The notes: generated from the letters alone by a model not told the origin. Positions 21,734 through 34,517 are shown, numbered from the stretch's first letter. The stretch is DNA of 64,000 bases from Erigeron canadensis (GCF_010389155.1 NC_057769.1:20956735-21020734); one strand, 5' to 3'. A program made the numbers and translations.

Positions 21734-24700
21734 AAAATAATCATCTGTGTATGGATACTCGATTCCGGGTGTTCAAAGCACATGACTGGCAATAAATCAT
21801 TGCTCAAGAACTTTGTTGAAAGGTTCATGGGAACTGTTCGTTTCGGAAACAACAACTTCGCTCCTATTCTAGGTTATGGAGATATTGAAAGAAACGGAAT
21901 TGTCATTAAGAAAGTTCATTATGTTGAAGGTTTGAGTCATAATCTGTTCAGTGTTGGACAATTCTGTGACAACAATCTTCAAGTTCTTTTTCGACAGTCC
22001 CTTTGAAAAGTCCAAACTCTAGATGGAGTTGATATCCTCTGCGGAGATCGTGGTGATAACCTTTTTACGGTTAATCTTGATGATAACCAACCAACTGATA
22101 ACATCTGTCTTGTTTCAAAAGCTACTTCGAAGAATTCTTGGTTGTGGCATAGAAGGCTTTCTCACTTGAATTATCAAACCATCAATGCTTTAGTCAACAA
22201 GCAACTTGTCGAAGGCTTGCCTGACTACAAGTATGAAAGTGAGCATGTTTGTCCTTCTTGTGTAGTTGGGAAGATCAAAAGAACTTCTCATAAACCAAAG
22301 AAAATTCCACACACTTTGGCACCTCTTCATTTGCTTCACATGGATCTTTGTGAACCTATGAAAGTACAAAGGCGAAACGGGAAGAGATACATTCTAGTTA
22401 TCGTTGATGATTTTTCAAGATATACTTGGGTAAAGTTTCTTGCATCAAAAGATGAAACTACTCAAATTTTGATCGATTTCATCACCTCCACCCAAGTAAA
22501 TCTTCAACTTCCAGTCCGTTACATCCGTTCGGATAACGGTACTGAGTTCAAAAATGTCGTCTTCGATGAATTTTGCAAATCAAAAGGCATTACTCACCAA
22601 TTCTCTGCTGCCCGCACCCCACAACAAAATGGTGTCGTTGAAAGGAGAAACCGAACGCTGGTGGAAGCAGCAAGGACAATGCTTGCTTATTCCAAATTAC
22701 CATCGAACATGTGGGCTGAAGCTGTTGACACTGCCTGTCAAACTCAGAATCGGTCCATTATCAATCAGCGTCATGGAAAGACTCCTAATGAGGTTATTAA
22801 CAAACGCAAACCCAACATCATTTACTTCCATATTTTTGGGTGTGTCTGTTATACCTTGAATGATCGGAAAAATGTTGGAAAGTTTGAAAAGAAAGGTGAC
22901 GAAGGTTACTTTGTTGGTTACTCAAAGACATCGATTGCCTATCGCATCTTCAATCACCGAACAAACACAATTCAAGAAACCATGAATGTTTGGTTTGATG
23001 AGATGTCTGGCATGATTTTTGAACAAGAAAGTTTGCTAACAATTAGTGATCCAAGTACTTCAAGTGCTTCCTCAAGGACGTCTACCTTAGCTTCCAAGTT
23101 CAAGAAGTATCCTACTCCAACAAGTGAAGAACTAGATATTCTTTTTGAAGAGTTCTACAATTCAAAACCGATTCAAGCAAAGGAACCTCAAGTCATCAAT
23201 GAACCAATTCCGAACAATTATTACTTTCAAACAAATGAACCAGTTCCTGACAGCAATCATGAACCATCTTCAAATTCTTCAAAGCAAGAAGCATCATCTT
23301 CAAGTGATATTTATTCTCAAAAGAATGTTCAAGAACAACCTTCTCAGATCACCCAGACAACAAACCCATCAAATACTCCAACTGTGTATGTGCCACTAGA
23401 TTTTGATCATCCAGATTTTGAGGAAAGAGTTCTTCCGAGTTATGATTCCATTTCTCAACAGAACTCAAGCTTTAATGATGATGATGTTGATATTCATCAA
23501 CAAGATATTCTTCCTCATGACAACAAATGGTCACGTATGCGTAGAGATCATCCTACAGAGCAGATAATTGGAGATCCACAAGCTGGTGTTACTACCCGTA
23601 CTTCAGTCAATGAGTGTCTTGTTGCACTTTCACTGAGTAACATCAAACCCAAAACAATCTCTGAAGCTCTTAGTGATCCAGAGTGGGTTAAAGTGATGCA
23701 AGATGAACTAGCTCAGTTTGAAAGGCTGAAGGTATGGAGGTTGGTTCCAAATCCAAGGAAAGAAGAACCAATTGGCACCAAGTGGATTTTCAAGAATAAG
23801 AAGGATGAAAATGGAGTTGTAGTAAGGAACAAAGCTCGATTAGTTGCGAAGTGTTATTGCCAACAACCTGGTGTGGACTTTGACGAAACTTTCGCTCCTG
23901 GTGCAAGAATGGAGACCATTCGCATATTCTTAGCTTATGCTGCATTCAGAAATTTCACAGTGTTTCAAATGGATGTAAAGACAGCGTTCTTGAATGGTGA
24001 TCTCAAAGAAGAGGTTTACGTGGAGCAACCTGAAGGTTTTGTTGATTCTTAGAGACCAAATCATGTCTACAGGTTAGACAAGGCTCTCTATGGTTTGAAG
24101 CAAGCACCCCGAGCATGGTATGATTCCTTAACTACTTTTTTACTTAAAGGAGGCTTTACCAAAGGCACTATTGACCCTACCTTGTTTATTCGTTAACAAG
24201 GTAAGCATGTTTTACTTGTCCAAATATATGTTGATGACATTATTTTTGGGTCAACCAGTCAAACTTTTTGCCAAAACTTTTCATTTCTAATGGTCAATCA
24301 TTTTGAAATGAGCATGATTGGGGAAATGAACTACTTTTTGGGTCTACAAATCAAACAATTACCAACTGGTATTTTTATATCATAAGGTAAGTACATTAAA
24401 GATATGTTGAAAAAGTTTGATATGACTTCATGTTCTTCAATTTCAACCCCAATGGCTGCTTGTACAAACATTAATGCTGATAAAAATGGGAAACCATTTG
24501 ACCAGAAGAGATATAGAAGTATGATTGGTTCATTGTTGTACCTTACAGCATCTCGCCTAGATATAATGTTTGCAACATGTATTTGTGCTAGGTATCAAGC
24601 TGCTCCGACTGATTTACATTACCAAGCAGTGAAACGAATTTTTCGTTATCTGAAGGGTACACCCAATCTTGTTCTCTGGTATCCAAGGGATACTTGATTC

Positions 24701-25174
24701 AATTTAACTGCCTATTCAGATGCAGATCATCCAGGTTGTAAGCTTGATCGCAAAAGCACATCTGGTACTTTACAATTCTTAGGTGATAAGATTGTAAGTT
24801 GGTCATCCAAGAAGCAAAACTGTATGTCACTGTCAACTGCTGAAGCTGAATATGTGGCTGCGGCTAGTTGTTGTGCTCAAGTGTTATGGATGAAAACACA
24901 ACTTACCGATTATGGTCTGAATTATGATCGTGTCCCTATCTATTGTGATTCGCAAAGTGCCATTGCAATTGTTGTCAACTCAGTAAACCACTCTCGTTCA
25001 AAGCACATTGATGTTAGATATCATTTTCTCAAAGATCACATTGAGAAAGGTGACATTGAGCTCTACTTCGTGGGAACTAACTACCAACTCGCTGATTTGT
25101 TCACTAAACCACTGGATGAAAAGAGGTTTAACTTTCTAATCTCTAAACTTGGTATGTTGAATTTTGATTCTTGA
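21734..25174 (+). pseudogene. pol: pol of C2: protease, integrase, reverse transcriptase, RNase H
   Basis: Protease DSGCSKHMTG is near 21767. GAG-pre-integrase is at 22142 ([11 protein letters not shown]). The integrase core has [12 protein letters not shown] and [13 protein letters not shown] (the D-D-E set). RT runs from about 23700, with YVDD at 24227-24238. RNase H ends at a TGA at 25172-25174. Breaks against C1: TGC to TGA at 22004-22006, TAG at 24050-24052, TAA near 24195 and 24384, and TGA near 24695. The integrase motif LCGPM is LCEPM here. All catalytic motifs can still be read, but the polyprotein is cut into at least five pieces. Confidence 0.9.
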
Positions 25175-25295
25175 ATCACTTTACCATTGAAGGAATTCTT
25201 GATACATTTTTCAGAAAATTAAAATTGAAAAGATAAAATCAAATACAAAAGTAAAATTTTTTTTTTCAAAAAGAAACAAAAAGTTTTTTAATGGC

Positions 25296-25372
25296 TTGCA
25301 TATATTCTGTATGCAACCCGTTCTTAATTGAGCTATTTATTTCAAAATGGCTTATGCATACTCTGTGCATAA
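25296..25372 (+). repeat. Post-pol hairpin pair in C2
   Basis: TTGCATA-TATTCTG-TATGCAA at 25296-25316 and TTATGCA-TACTCTG-TGCATAA at 25352-25372. Both are perfect 7-bp stems around a 7-nt loop, with AACCCGTTCTTAATTGA following each. Confidence 0.8.
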
Positions 25373-25643
25373 CCCGTTCTTAATTGAAATTATTTATATT
25401 TCAAAGTTGGTATAAATTCGTGTTGTTATACATATAGATTGATATAAGATAACGCGGAATTGAATGCCTTTATGTACTTCCAAGTGGTCTTATATGAATA
25501 TGTATGTGTAATGGCAATTTTTCATTTGATTAAAATTGCAAACAATTCTCTTCAAGAGTCTTGATTTTGTTGCAAACATCTTCAAGTTTTTCAAATGAAT
25601 TTCATGTTTCAAAAACTCTCAATTGTTAATATGAGAAGCAAAG

Positions 25644-25665
25644 GATTGAACGCCTTTGTGTACTC
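25644..25665 (+). promoter_or_regulatory. Conserved post-pol motif (C2 copy)
   Basis: GATTGAACGCCTT followed by TGTGTACTC. The same string occurs twice in C1 and once, with two changes, in C3. Confidence 0.5.
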
Positions 25666-28070
25666 CCGAGTTGTCTCATCTTGACCAATTGATTGAGTCA
25701 AATCATTGTGGTTTTTGTGAAATTCATTTTTGCTCCACCTTTCTATGAAAACATTTTGATATATCTCTGCTTAGATTAAGGGGGAGTTTGTGATTTCAAA
25801 CCTCTGTCAAACTTCAAATGTGTTTTTAAATCATTTTTTTTTCACATTTGATGATTTTCAAAAGATTTTCTCCAAAGAAAGTTCCGTGTTTAGTTTGCAC
25901 ATGAGCGACTAGGTTTTCTCAAAATTTACTCCATGGACTTCATCATCGCCGATGAGTTCTAACCCCGGAGTATTCACTTCTTTCATTAGATAGTGAGGGT
26001 ATTTTGAGTGATGATGATTTCGTGTAACTAGGATGGAGGGAGTAAAGTCGAAAAGTGAGAGGTTATGGTGATATGTTGTGAGAAAAGGGTTAAAAGAATT
26101 GATACCCTTCTCTAAAATTCTCAAATCATCGGGTAAAACACATTTCTATCGGATGTTATTTGTTGATATCTCGATATTGAAGAAGCCTTCATGGACCCAG
26201 TGAAGCGATACACATCTTTACCTAACCACTCAAGTGTTTCTTAACAAATGTTTGTTTTATTTCTCACGGAGATTTTCTCATTTCTATTGACTCTTCATTT
26301 GGAACATGTTGATATTGAAAAAGGGTGACACTCTTCTCCAGTCCCCGACTTCATTTGATCACTTCGTGTCTAGAGCTATCTTGATTGATCGTTGATTTGA
26401 TCATTTTTCATTCTTTAGGACACATTTGCGTCATATCTTTGTGATATAAATGCTTATCTTTGTGATATAGCCGGAACATTTGTAGTGATATCTTAATTGA
26501 TATTTCACGATGATCAAATGGAAATCCTACCATTGCTAACATCACCTCCAGCTTTGAAAGTAGGTTTCATAATTACCTTTGTGTGATTATTGAATTACCA
26601 AGAAGTCTATTGTGACCTTGGATTTTTCAGATGAAGTCTTTAAGGATAGTAGAACATGGTTATCGAACGCTTAGGTGACATTGACCATGGTTTACATTCT
26701 TTGAAGCATTCTCGAGGTTGAAAAGCCAAAAGACCGAACTATGTTAGAGTTGTGCTTTGTGCATTTCTCAATGATACATAGGAAATCCGATAAATGGTAT
26801 ACATTTCTTTCGGTCATTTCATTAATCCTTTCGATTTTTGCAAATGTAAACGGATCATGCTTATCCGGTTTTCATTTCTCATTACCCCAACACAGAAAAC
26901 ACCAACACCATGCTAAAATGTTTATCCCAACAACTTCAATCTTACATTTTAGTCACCCATAGGAACAATTGGGTTGGTTTATTTGGTTAGATTGATGTTT
27001 TGATGGTTGATAATTCTCCATGTGCATAATGTCTAGATTTTAGTCATGATTATTTCTTTTAACATTCGAATCAATCAATGTTTGCATAATGACATTGGTA
27101 CCCAACTTTGTCATTATGAGGGGGAGAAAATAGTATGATTGATTATTGATTAGGAGAAGAAATTAGAATGATTGATAAGGACAAGGAGAAAAGTTTGTGT
27201 TTGGTTGTTTCAAGTTTTCTTGATTTTCTTTCCGAGATACTATCATTCAGCTTCTTGTTGGAAGTTTTCAAGTTTATTTGGAGTTCTTTTATCTCAAATT
27301 TCATTTGTGACATCAACTCATCATTCTTCTTCAAGTTTGTTTGTCAATTTCATTCCAAACTGCAAGGGTTCCAAATTCAACTTGAAGATTATTCATCTCG
27401 AAAGAAAAGGATATACATTCAAGATGTAACAAGAGACTTTTCAAAAATCGAAGAGACCGTGATTACTCATGAATTGAGGGGGAGCATGATTACTTCATAA
27501 GAGACTTTTCAAAACCTCATTCAAATGTTTACTCTCAAAAGTGCTTAAGATGATGTGACAAAGATCAAAGCTTCAAAGGACAAAAGATTGAAGATTCAAG
27601 ACAAAGAAGAAAAGCTTCAAAAGAGTCTTCATCAATTCAATTTATACAAGATCTTCAAAGTCATACAATAACACTTTACCAAAAGCTACAATGCATAAAT
27701 CAAGGGGGAGAGTACATATTTCTGAAGATTCATTCCAAGACATCAAAAATTCAAGAATCAAAGATTGAAGAATCCAAAACCAATTCATACCTTCTGCATA
27801 TCAAAAGACAACTCTGATTCCTGATTCAACAATTCTCGAAGATTTAATACACACACACACTTATCATTCTCTGTTCAAAAAGAACATTGAGAATCAACAA
27901 ATGATTTAACATCAAGAAGTCCAAGACCAAGACTGAATCAAGTTTTCCAAAGACGATGAGAAAGTTTTGAAGACTTGTTTCAACACACCAATTGTCTTCA
28001 CCACCGGGCTCATCAAATTCATACCTACAAGACAAAATAACACATACTTCATTCCTTACAATATATCACT

Positions 28071-28080
28071 AAGGGGGAGA
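28071..28080 (+). other. Polypurine tract of C2
   Basis: AAGGGGGAGA one base before the 3' LTR, the plus-strand primer site. Confidence 0.85.
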
Positions 28081-28081
28081 A

Positions 28082-28402
28082 TGTTAGAAATCCAAAATAG
28101 TGATACATTGTAATTTAAGTTATAGGACTTACTTGTTGTTAAGTCATGAGATTGTGATTTCTAAGGTTGAGGGGCTAATTGTGATAATTAGCATAGTTGT
28201 TTAGATTAGCCTATAAATAGCCCTCATCAACTTAGAAATCATAACCTTTCATAACACACACATAACATTTCATACTTTTACACCTTAATCACACACACTT
28301 AATCCCAATTCTCTCTCAACACACACACAAACACCAAGAACACACACACTAACCAAACACCATTGTTGATGTGAATTCGGTGATGAAAATCGTGTTATTA
28401 CA
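28082..28402 (+). repeat. 3' LTR of C2
   Basis: Same length as the 5' LTR, starting TGTTAGAAATCC and ending TTATTACA. Followed at once by C1 gag sequence. Confidence 0.93.
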
Positions 28403-30394
28403 AAATCATACTTGTTTTTTGAAAGGTGTTGAGATTGAAAATCTTAAAAAACAAATTGAGGAATTTAAAAGGAATATACTTTTCTATCAAGAGAAGTTAT
28501 ATAAAGTTGAACAAAACCCTCTTTTGGATTTTACCGCCTATTTCAACAAGTCAAAAATTGACAAATCGGAACTTCTTCATGGGTTGGGATTTGAGAATAT
28601 CACTCCATTACAAAAGGCAAAAGAACAAATTGAACCTTTGTATGATGAAAAATTTCTTCACCTTGGTATGGTACAACAATTTATTCGTCCACTGGATGAC
28701 GAATTTGAGACTGATGATGTTGAGAAAATACCTCAAACTGAATTTTTGGTTAACTGTGATGCTATAAATGCTTCCTGTAATTTTAAAGACTCTTCAATTT
28801 TCACATTAGAAGAAATAGCATCAAATTTTTAAAACCAAGAGTCAATTGGTATTTCATCTAAACCTACTAAAATGTATGTTCCATCCACAATTTTGGAAAA
28901 AGAAATAGAAGGTTTGAAACAAAAGGTGGAATCTCAACAAAATGTTATTGATCATTTAAAGTCTCAAAGTCCGAATTTGGAGGATAAATTAGCTGTTGTG
29001 GAAACTAAGAAAGTTTGTATGGATGTTTCTTCTCAAACTGACCTAAGTGTTTTAGTAGACCATTCCACTCAGACTACTTGTGTTTCATCTACAAATTCCT
29101 CTACCCAAACCTTAACTGATTCTCTTGAGTACTCATTTCAAACTGCTGCTACTATAGCTGATGATTATGTGCAATCTGATTTATCTTATGACGAACTTGC
29201 GCATAGTTTAGTTTTGATATGGTACTACTATAGGTTTTTCACTTGAGATTCTCTTGAAAAGTTAGTTGTTCACCCTCAGCTTAGTGCTAGTATAGGTGTT
29301 GATACTTCTACTCTAATTTCTTGTGAAACCAAAGATGTGTCAGTTCAAGTTGATCTAATTCCTGAGACTACCCATAGTGTGAAGTTCGAAACCAAGATTC
29401 TTGATTTTTCAAAAATCTCTCCGGTAAAACCATTCACAAAAGATGATTTTGATAAATTCATGGAGGGAGAAAATGTTTTTGATTCTGAAACTGAGAAAAA
29501 GATTGAATTTACCCAAATCAAAGTTGAATCAAAAGAGGAATCTCCAAAATTGTTTTTAAAGCTCCAACTTCATATTATTCAAAGAAACGAGTTATTCCCA
29601 AACTTGTCAAGACTGAACCAAAGACTGTCACAAAACCAAGAATCGATAAGTTAAAAACAAAGTGTCCTACCCCGGAAAAGCATGTCAAAATCAAATACAA
29701 CAAAGTGAAGCTTCTGGAAATCAATTCAAATGTTTCTTCATCTAACACTCAATCTAGTTCATTACCTAAAGTGTCTAAATCTAGCTCAGTTTTGCTAACT
29801 AGGGATGCTTCAAATGGTGTAACTAGGTATAGGGATAGATATGACTGGTTTTCTGATGATAAACCTAAGAAAGAAGAAGTTTTCGCACCTCCAAAAGAGT
29901 CTAAAAAGATAAAAATGCTTCAAAACTCTCGTTCTAATCTTCTTAGTGTCAATCCAACAGGTGGAAAGAGCATGATTAGTGAGTCTAAATGGGTAGCTAA
30001 GTCTTTAGTACCTAAGATCACTAAAGTTGAGAAAAGGAAGAAAAGGCAAAGGAGAAAAGCGGGTAGTAAGAAGAAGCTTGTTTCTGATGTGTTAAACAGT
30101 TTATCTTTTAAATCCTCTTTCAAAAACAATGTTAATGGTGCCAAGGCTATGCCTTGTGATGTTGTAAACAATGTTAATTCTCATGTGTATGGTTTGAATG
30201 CTGGTAGACATGTTACTTTTGATTCGTGTGTTAATGTTCGTTTGTTTAATCCAAATGTGCTTGTTGATAATGTGTTTGTTAATGCCTATGTTGATTTTAA
30301 AACATGTTTGTATGTGTTTACTAAGTTATATACCCTGCCTGTTTTAACTAATCACAAAGGACCCGTCTTCAAGTGGGTACCTAAAGTCGGTTAA
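28403..30394 (+). pseudogene. gag: gag C-terminal part of C1
   Basis: Continuation of the C1 gag after the C2 insertion (CFLKGVEIENLKKQIEEFKR, coiled coil). Breaks: TAA at 28830-28832 (CAA in C2), TGA at 29244-29246, and a frameshift near 29555. A cluster of TQT-type motifs lies at 29025-29355 (SSQTDL, STQTTC, STQTLT, SFQTAA, SVQVDL). A Lys/Arg-rich stretch (KRKKRQRRKAGSKKK) at about 30030-30080 could bind nucleic acid or act as a nuclear signal. It ends KWVPKVG then TAA at 30392-30394. Confidence 0.85.
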
Positions 30395-30410
30395 TTCTAT
30401 TTGATTGCAG
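30377..30410 (+). other. GT...AG segment at the gag/pol boundary (C1)
   Basis: 34 nt from GTACC after the gag Trp codon to TTGCAG before pol. Pol is in the +1 frame relative to gag, and removal of the segment would restore a single frame. Confidence 0.5.
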
Positions 30411-33400
30411 GAAATAACCATCTGTGTTTGGATACTTGACTCCGGATGTTCAAAACACATGACTGGAAATAAAGCATTGCTCAAGAACTTTATCGAACGA
30501 TTCATGGGAACTGTTCGATTTGGGAACAACAATTTCGCTCCTATCTTAGGCTATGGTGATATTGAACGCAATGGAATTGTCACTAAGAAAGTTCACTATG
30601 TTGAAGGATTAAGTCATAACTTGTTCAGTGTTGGACAATTCTGTGACAACAATCTTCAAGTTCTTTTTCGACAATCTCTTTGCAAAGTTCAAACTCTAGA
30701 TGGAGTTGACATTTTGTGTGGCGACCGCGATGATAACCTTTTTACCGTTAATCTCGATGATAACCAACCAACCGATAATATTTGTCTCATTTCGAAAGCT
30801 ACATCAAAGAACTCTTGGTTGTGGCATAGAAGGCTTTCTCACCTAAATTTTCCTACCATCAATACTTTGGTCAACAAGCATCTTGTTGAAGGCTTGCCAG
30901 ACTATAAGTATGAAAGTGAGCATGTGTGTCCTTCTTGTGCTGTTGGGAAGATTAAACGAGCTTCTCATAAACTAAAGAAATCTCCTAATTCATTAGCACC
31001 TCTTCATTTGCTTCACATGGATCTTTGTGGGCCAATGAAAGTACAATGCCGAAATGGGAAGAGATACATCTTGGTTATTGTTGATTATTCAAGATATACT
31101 TGGGTCAAGTTTCTTGCCTCCAAAGATGAAACAACTCAAACTCTGATCGATTTCATCACTTCTACTCAAGTAAATCTTCAACTTCCAGTTCGTTACATTC
31201 GTTCGAATAACGGAACTGAGTTCAAAAATGCCGTGTTCAATGAATTTTGTTAATCCAAAGGCATTACTCACCAATTCTCTGCGGTTCGTACCCCACAACA
31301 AAATGGTGTCATTGAAAGGAGAAATCGAACGCTTGTGGAAGCAGCAAGAACCATGTTTGCTTATTCTAAGTTGCCTTCCAACATGTGGGCTGAAGCTATT
31401 GACACTGCTTGTCACACTCAGAATCGATCCATTGTTAATCAGCGTTTTGAGAAGACTCCTTATGAGGTTGTTAACAAACGGAAACCCAACATCAACTATT
31501 TTCATATCTTTGGGTGTGTTTGTTATACTTTGAATGATCGGGAAAATCTTGGAAAGTTCGAGAAGAAAGGCGCTGAAGGTTACTTTGTTGGTTATTCCAA
31601 GACATCAATTGCCTACCAAATTTACAATCGCCGAACAAACACAATTCAAGAAACAATGAATGTTTGGTTTGATGAGATGTCAGGCATGATCTTTGAGCAA
31701 GAAAGTTTGCTACCAACAAGTAATGATCCAAGTGATTCAAATACTTCATCAAGGACTTCTACTTTAGCATCTAAATTCAAGAAGTTTCCAGCTCCAACAA
31801 GTGATGAGTTAGATATTCTTTTTGAAGAATTCTACAATTCTAAACCGATTCATGATGAAGAACCTCAAATCATCATTGAACCAATTCCGAATCATGATCC
31901 AGTTCCTGACAACCATCATGAATCATCATCAAGTTCTTCTGAGCAAGATGCTACTTCTTCAAGTAGTAATTCTTCATCCTCTTCTAATGATTCTTCTTCT
32001 CAAACCTCTGCTGATAATTCTTCTCCAGTGAATGTTCAAGAACAACCTACCCAATATACCCAGACTACCAATCAGATGAACACTCCAAATGTATATGTGC
32101 CTCTTGATTTCGATCATCCATCTTACGAGGAAGCTGTTCTACCAAGTTATGATTCCATCTCTCAGCAAAACTCTGGTTTTAATGATGATGATGTTGATAT
32201 CAATCAACAAGATCCGCTTCCCCATGATCGCAAATGGTCACGTATGTGAAAAGATCATTCTGTTGATAATATTATTGGAGATCCACAAGCCGGAGTAACT
32301 ACTCGTACTTTGGTGAATGAGTGTCTTGTTGCATTTTCTCTTAGCAACATTGAACCCAAAACTGTTTCTGAAGCTCTTCGAGATCCAGAATGGGTTAAAG
32401 CTATGCAAGACGAACTTGCTCAGTTTGAAAGACTGAAAGTATGGAGATTAGTTCCAAATCCAAGAAAAGATGAACCTATTGGCACAAAGTAGATTTTCAA
32501 GAACAAGAAGGATGAGAATGGAGTGGTAGTAAGGAACAAAGCTCGATTAGTTGCAAAGGGTTATTGCCAGCAACCTGGTGTTAACTTCGACGAAACTTTT
32601 GCTCTAGTTGCAAGAATGGAAGCCATTCGGATTTTCTTAGCTTATGCCGCATTCAGAAACTTCACTGTGTTTCAAATTGATGTGAAAACAGCTTTCTTGA
32701 ATGGTGATCTCAAAGAAGAAGTTTACGATGAACAACCAAAAGGTTTTTGTTGATCCCAAAAGACCATACCATGTGTACAGGTTAGAGAAAGCTCTCTACG
32801 GTCTTAAGCAAGCACCCCGAGCATGGTATGATTCCTTATCTACTTTCTTGATTAGAGGTGGCTTTACCAAAGGCACAAATAGACCCTACCCTGTTCATTC
32901 GTAAACAAGGTAAACATGTTCTTCTTGTCCAAATATATATTGATGACATTATCTTTGGGTCAACCAGTCAAACATTTTGCCGAAACTTTTCATCTCTAAT
33001 GGTTAATCATTTTGAAATGAACATGATTGGAGAAATGAACTACTTTTTGGGTCTTCAAATCAAACAACTACCAAATGGTATTTTCATATCACAAGGTAAG
33101 TATATTCATGACATGTTGAAAAAGTTTGATATGACTACTTGTTCTTCAATTTCAACTCCAATGCCTGCTCGTACAAACATTAATGATGATAAAAATGGGA
33201 AACCATTTGACCAAAAGAGATATAGAAGTATGATTGGTTCATTGTTGTATCTTACAGCATCTCGCCCAGATATAATGTTTGCAACATGTATGTTGCTAGG
33301 TATCAAGCTGCTCCTACTGATTTACATTATCAAGTTGTGAAACGAATCTTTCGTTATCTGAAGGGTACACCCAATTTAGGTCTCTGGTATCCAAGGGATA

Positions 33401-33882
33401 CTGGATTTAATTTAATTGCCTATTCAGATGCAGATCATCCAGGTTGTAAGCTTGATCGCAAGAGCACTTCCGGTACTTTACAATTTTTGGGTGATAAAAT
33501 TGTGAGTTGGTCTTCCAAGAAACAAAATTGTGTGTCACTATCAACAGCTGAAGCTGAATATGTGGCTGCGGCTAGTTGTTGTGCTCAAGTGTTATGGATG
33601 AAGACTCAGCTTACTGATTATGGTCTGAAATATGATCATATTCCCATCTATTGTGACTCTCAAAGTGCTATCGCTTTTGCAGTTAACTCAGTAAACCACT
33701 CTCGATCAAAACATATTGATGTGAGATATCATTTTCTCAAAGATCATATTGAGAAAGGTGACATCGAGCTCTACTTTGTGGGAACTGGCTATCAACTTGC
33801 AGATTTGTTTACCAAACCATTTGATGAGAAAAGGTTTAACTTTCTTATCTCTAAGCTTGGCATGTTAAATCTTGAATCTTAA
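30411..33882 (+). pseudogene. pol: pol of C1: protease, integrase, reverse transcriptase, RNase H
   Basis: Protease motif LDSGCSKHMTG is near 30440, GAG-pre-integrase near 30820 ([11 protein letters not shown]), and the integrase core has HMDLCGPM, RSNNGTEF (catalytic Asp changed to Asn) and the NGVIERRNRTL Glu region. RT has YIDD at 32936-32947, a variant of YVDD. RNase H is at 33286-33882, ending SKLGMLNLES then TAA. Breaks: TAA near 31251, TGA at 32247-32249, TGG to TAG at 32490-32492, and frameshifts near 32745, 32878 and 33290. The lost integrase Asp shows inactivity beyond the stops. Confidence 0.9.
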
Positions 33883-33978
33883 CTTATTTTGTTCTTGATA
33901 CATTCTTGAAAAACAAAATACAAAATTTGAAAAGATAAAAATCAAAAAAAAAAAAACCAAAAAAGTTTTTTAAATGGC

Positions 33979-34404
33979 TTACATATGCTATGTATGTAAC
34001 CCGGGCTTCATAGTTTTATTTATATCTTTGTGGTTTACATATACTCTGTATGTAACTGTTATAACACGATTTCTGCTCTGGATTTGATCTCAACAATGGC
34101 AGATAAAGTGTGTGTGATTTCTAGAGAGAGAGAGAGATTGGAACATACTGTATTAAGTGTGTGTAAAAATGGATCAAAAGGCTTATGATTTCTAAGGAGT
34201 TAAGGGTATTTATAGTCTAAATCTACAATTAAGCTAATTAACACTCCTAGTCCCTCAAGCTTAGAAATCATTTCACCATGTCTTAACAACAACTAAGTCC
34301 ACTAACTTAAATTACAATTTATCACTATTTTTGGATTTCTAACAGTAACCCATGTTTAAATGACTTATTTATTACTTTATAGCTTATACATACTCTGTGT
34401 ATAA
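33979..34404 (+). repeat. Post-pol hairpin array in C1 (three stems)
   Basis: TTACATA-TGCTATG-TATGTAA at 33979-33999, TTACATA-TACTCTG-TATGTAA at 34035-34055, and TTATACA-TACTCTG-TGTATAA at 34384-34404. All three are perfect 7-bp stems with 7-nt loops. The solo LTR landed in the right arm of the second stem; its GTAAC duplication is part of it. Confidence 0.8.
34057..34344 (-). mobile_element. Solo LTR of the C1 family
   Basis: Reverse complement of the C1 LTR (plus strand starts TGTTATAACACG, ends GGATTTCTAACA), 288 bp, flanked by TSD GTAAC at 34052-34056 and 34345-34349. It is 24 bp shorter than the C1 LTR because a block between two CACACACACT repeats is missing. An intact TSD with no internal region marks LTR-LTR recombination after insertion. 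Confidence 0.93.
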
Positions 34405-34495
34405 CCCGTTATTAAAAAGTTTTATTTATTTTCAAAAGAATTATTTTCTTATCAAAAGATTTTGTTACTCTCAGTTGTTGATATGAGAAGCGACG

Positions 34496-34517
34496 GATTG
34501 AACGCCTTTGTATACTC
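34496..34517 (+). promoter_or_regulatory. Conserved post-pol motif (C1, first copy)
   Basis: GATTGAACGCCTTTG followed by TATACTC. Context is GATATGAGAAGCGACG before and AGTTGTCTCATCTTGA after, as in C2. Confidence 0.5.

Larger units (their letters stand above)
25175..28070 (+). other. Long 3' non-coding region of C2
   Basis: About 2.9 kb between pol and the final PPT with no supported gene. It contains two small hairpins with conserved loops (25296-25316 and 25352-25372), the shared motif GATTGAACGCC at 25644 with a degenerate copy near 25459, and four extra PPT-like AGGGGGAG motifs at 25779, 27119, 27477 and 27703. C1 has an alignable region with the same motifs in the same order. Confidence 0.7.
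16503..28402 (+). mobile_element. Sirevirus-like Copia element C2, inserted in C1 gag
   Basis: Complete 11.9-kb element, a close relative of C1, in the same orientation. Flanks read AAATA before 16503 and AAATC after 28402. The uninterrupted gene in C2 reads GATTTAAATC at this point, so the TSD was most likely AAATC with one later mutation. The LTRs (321 bp each) differ at five positions by my count. Gag and pol are both broken by stops. Confidence 0.92.

Noticed and set aside
14730..33882. Directed C-to-T hypermutation in C1 and C2
   Set aside because: Some stops are C-to-T or G-to-A (14952, 28830, 32490), but others are transversions or indels (18934, 22004, 29244), so no clear bias by eye.
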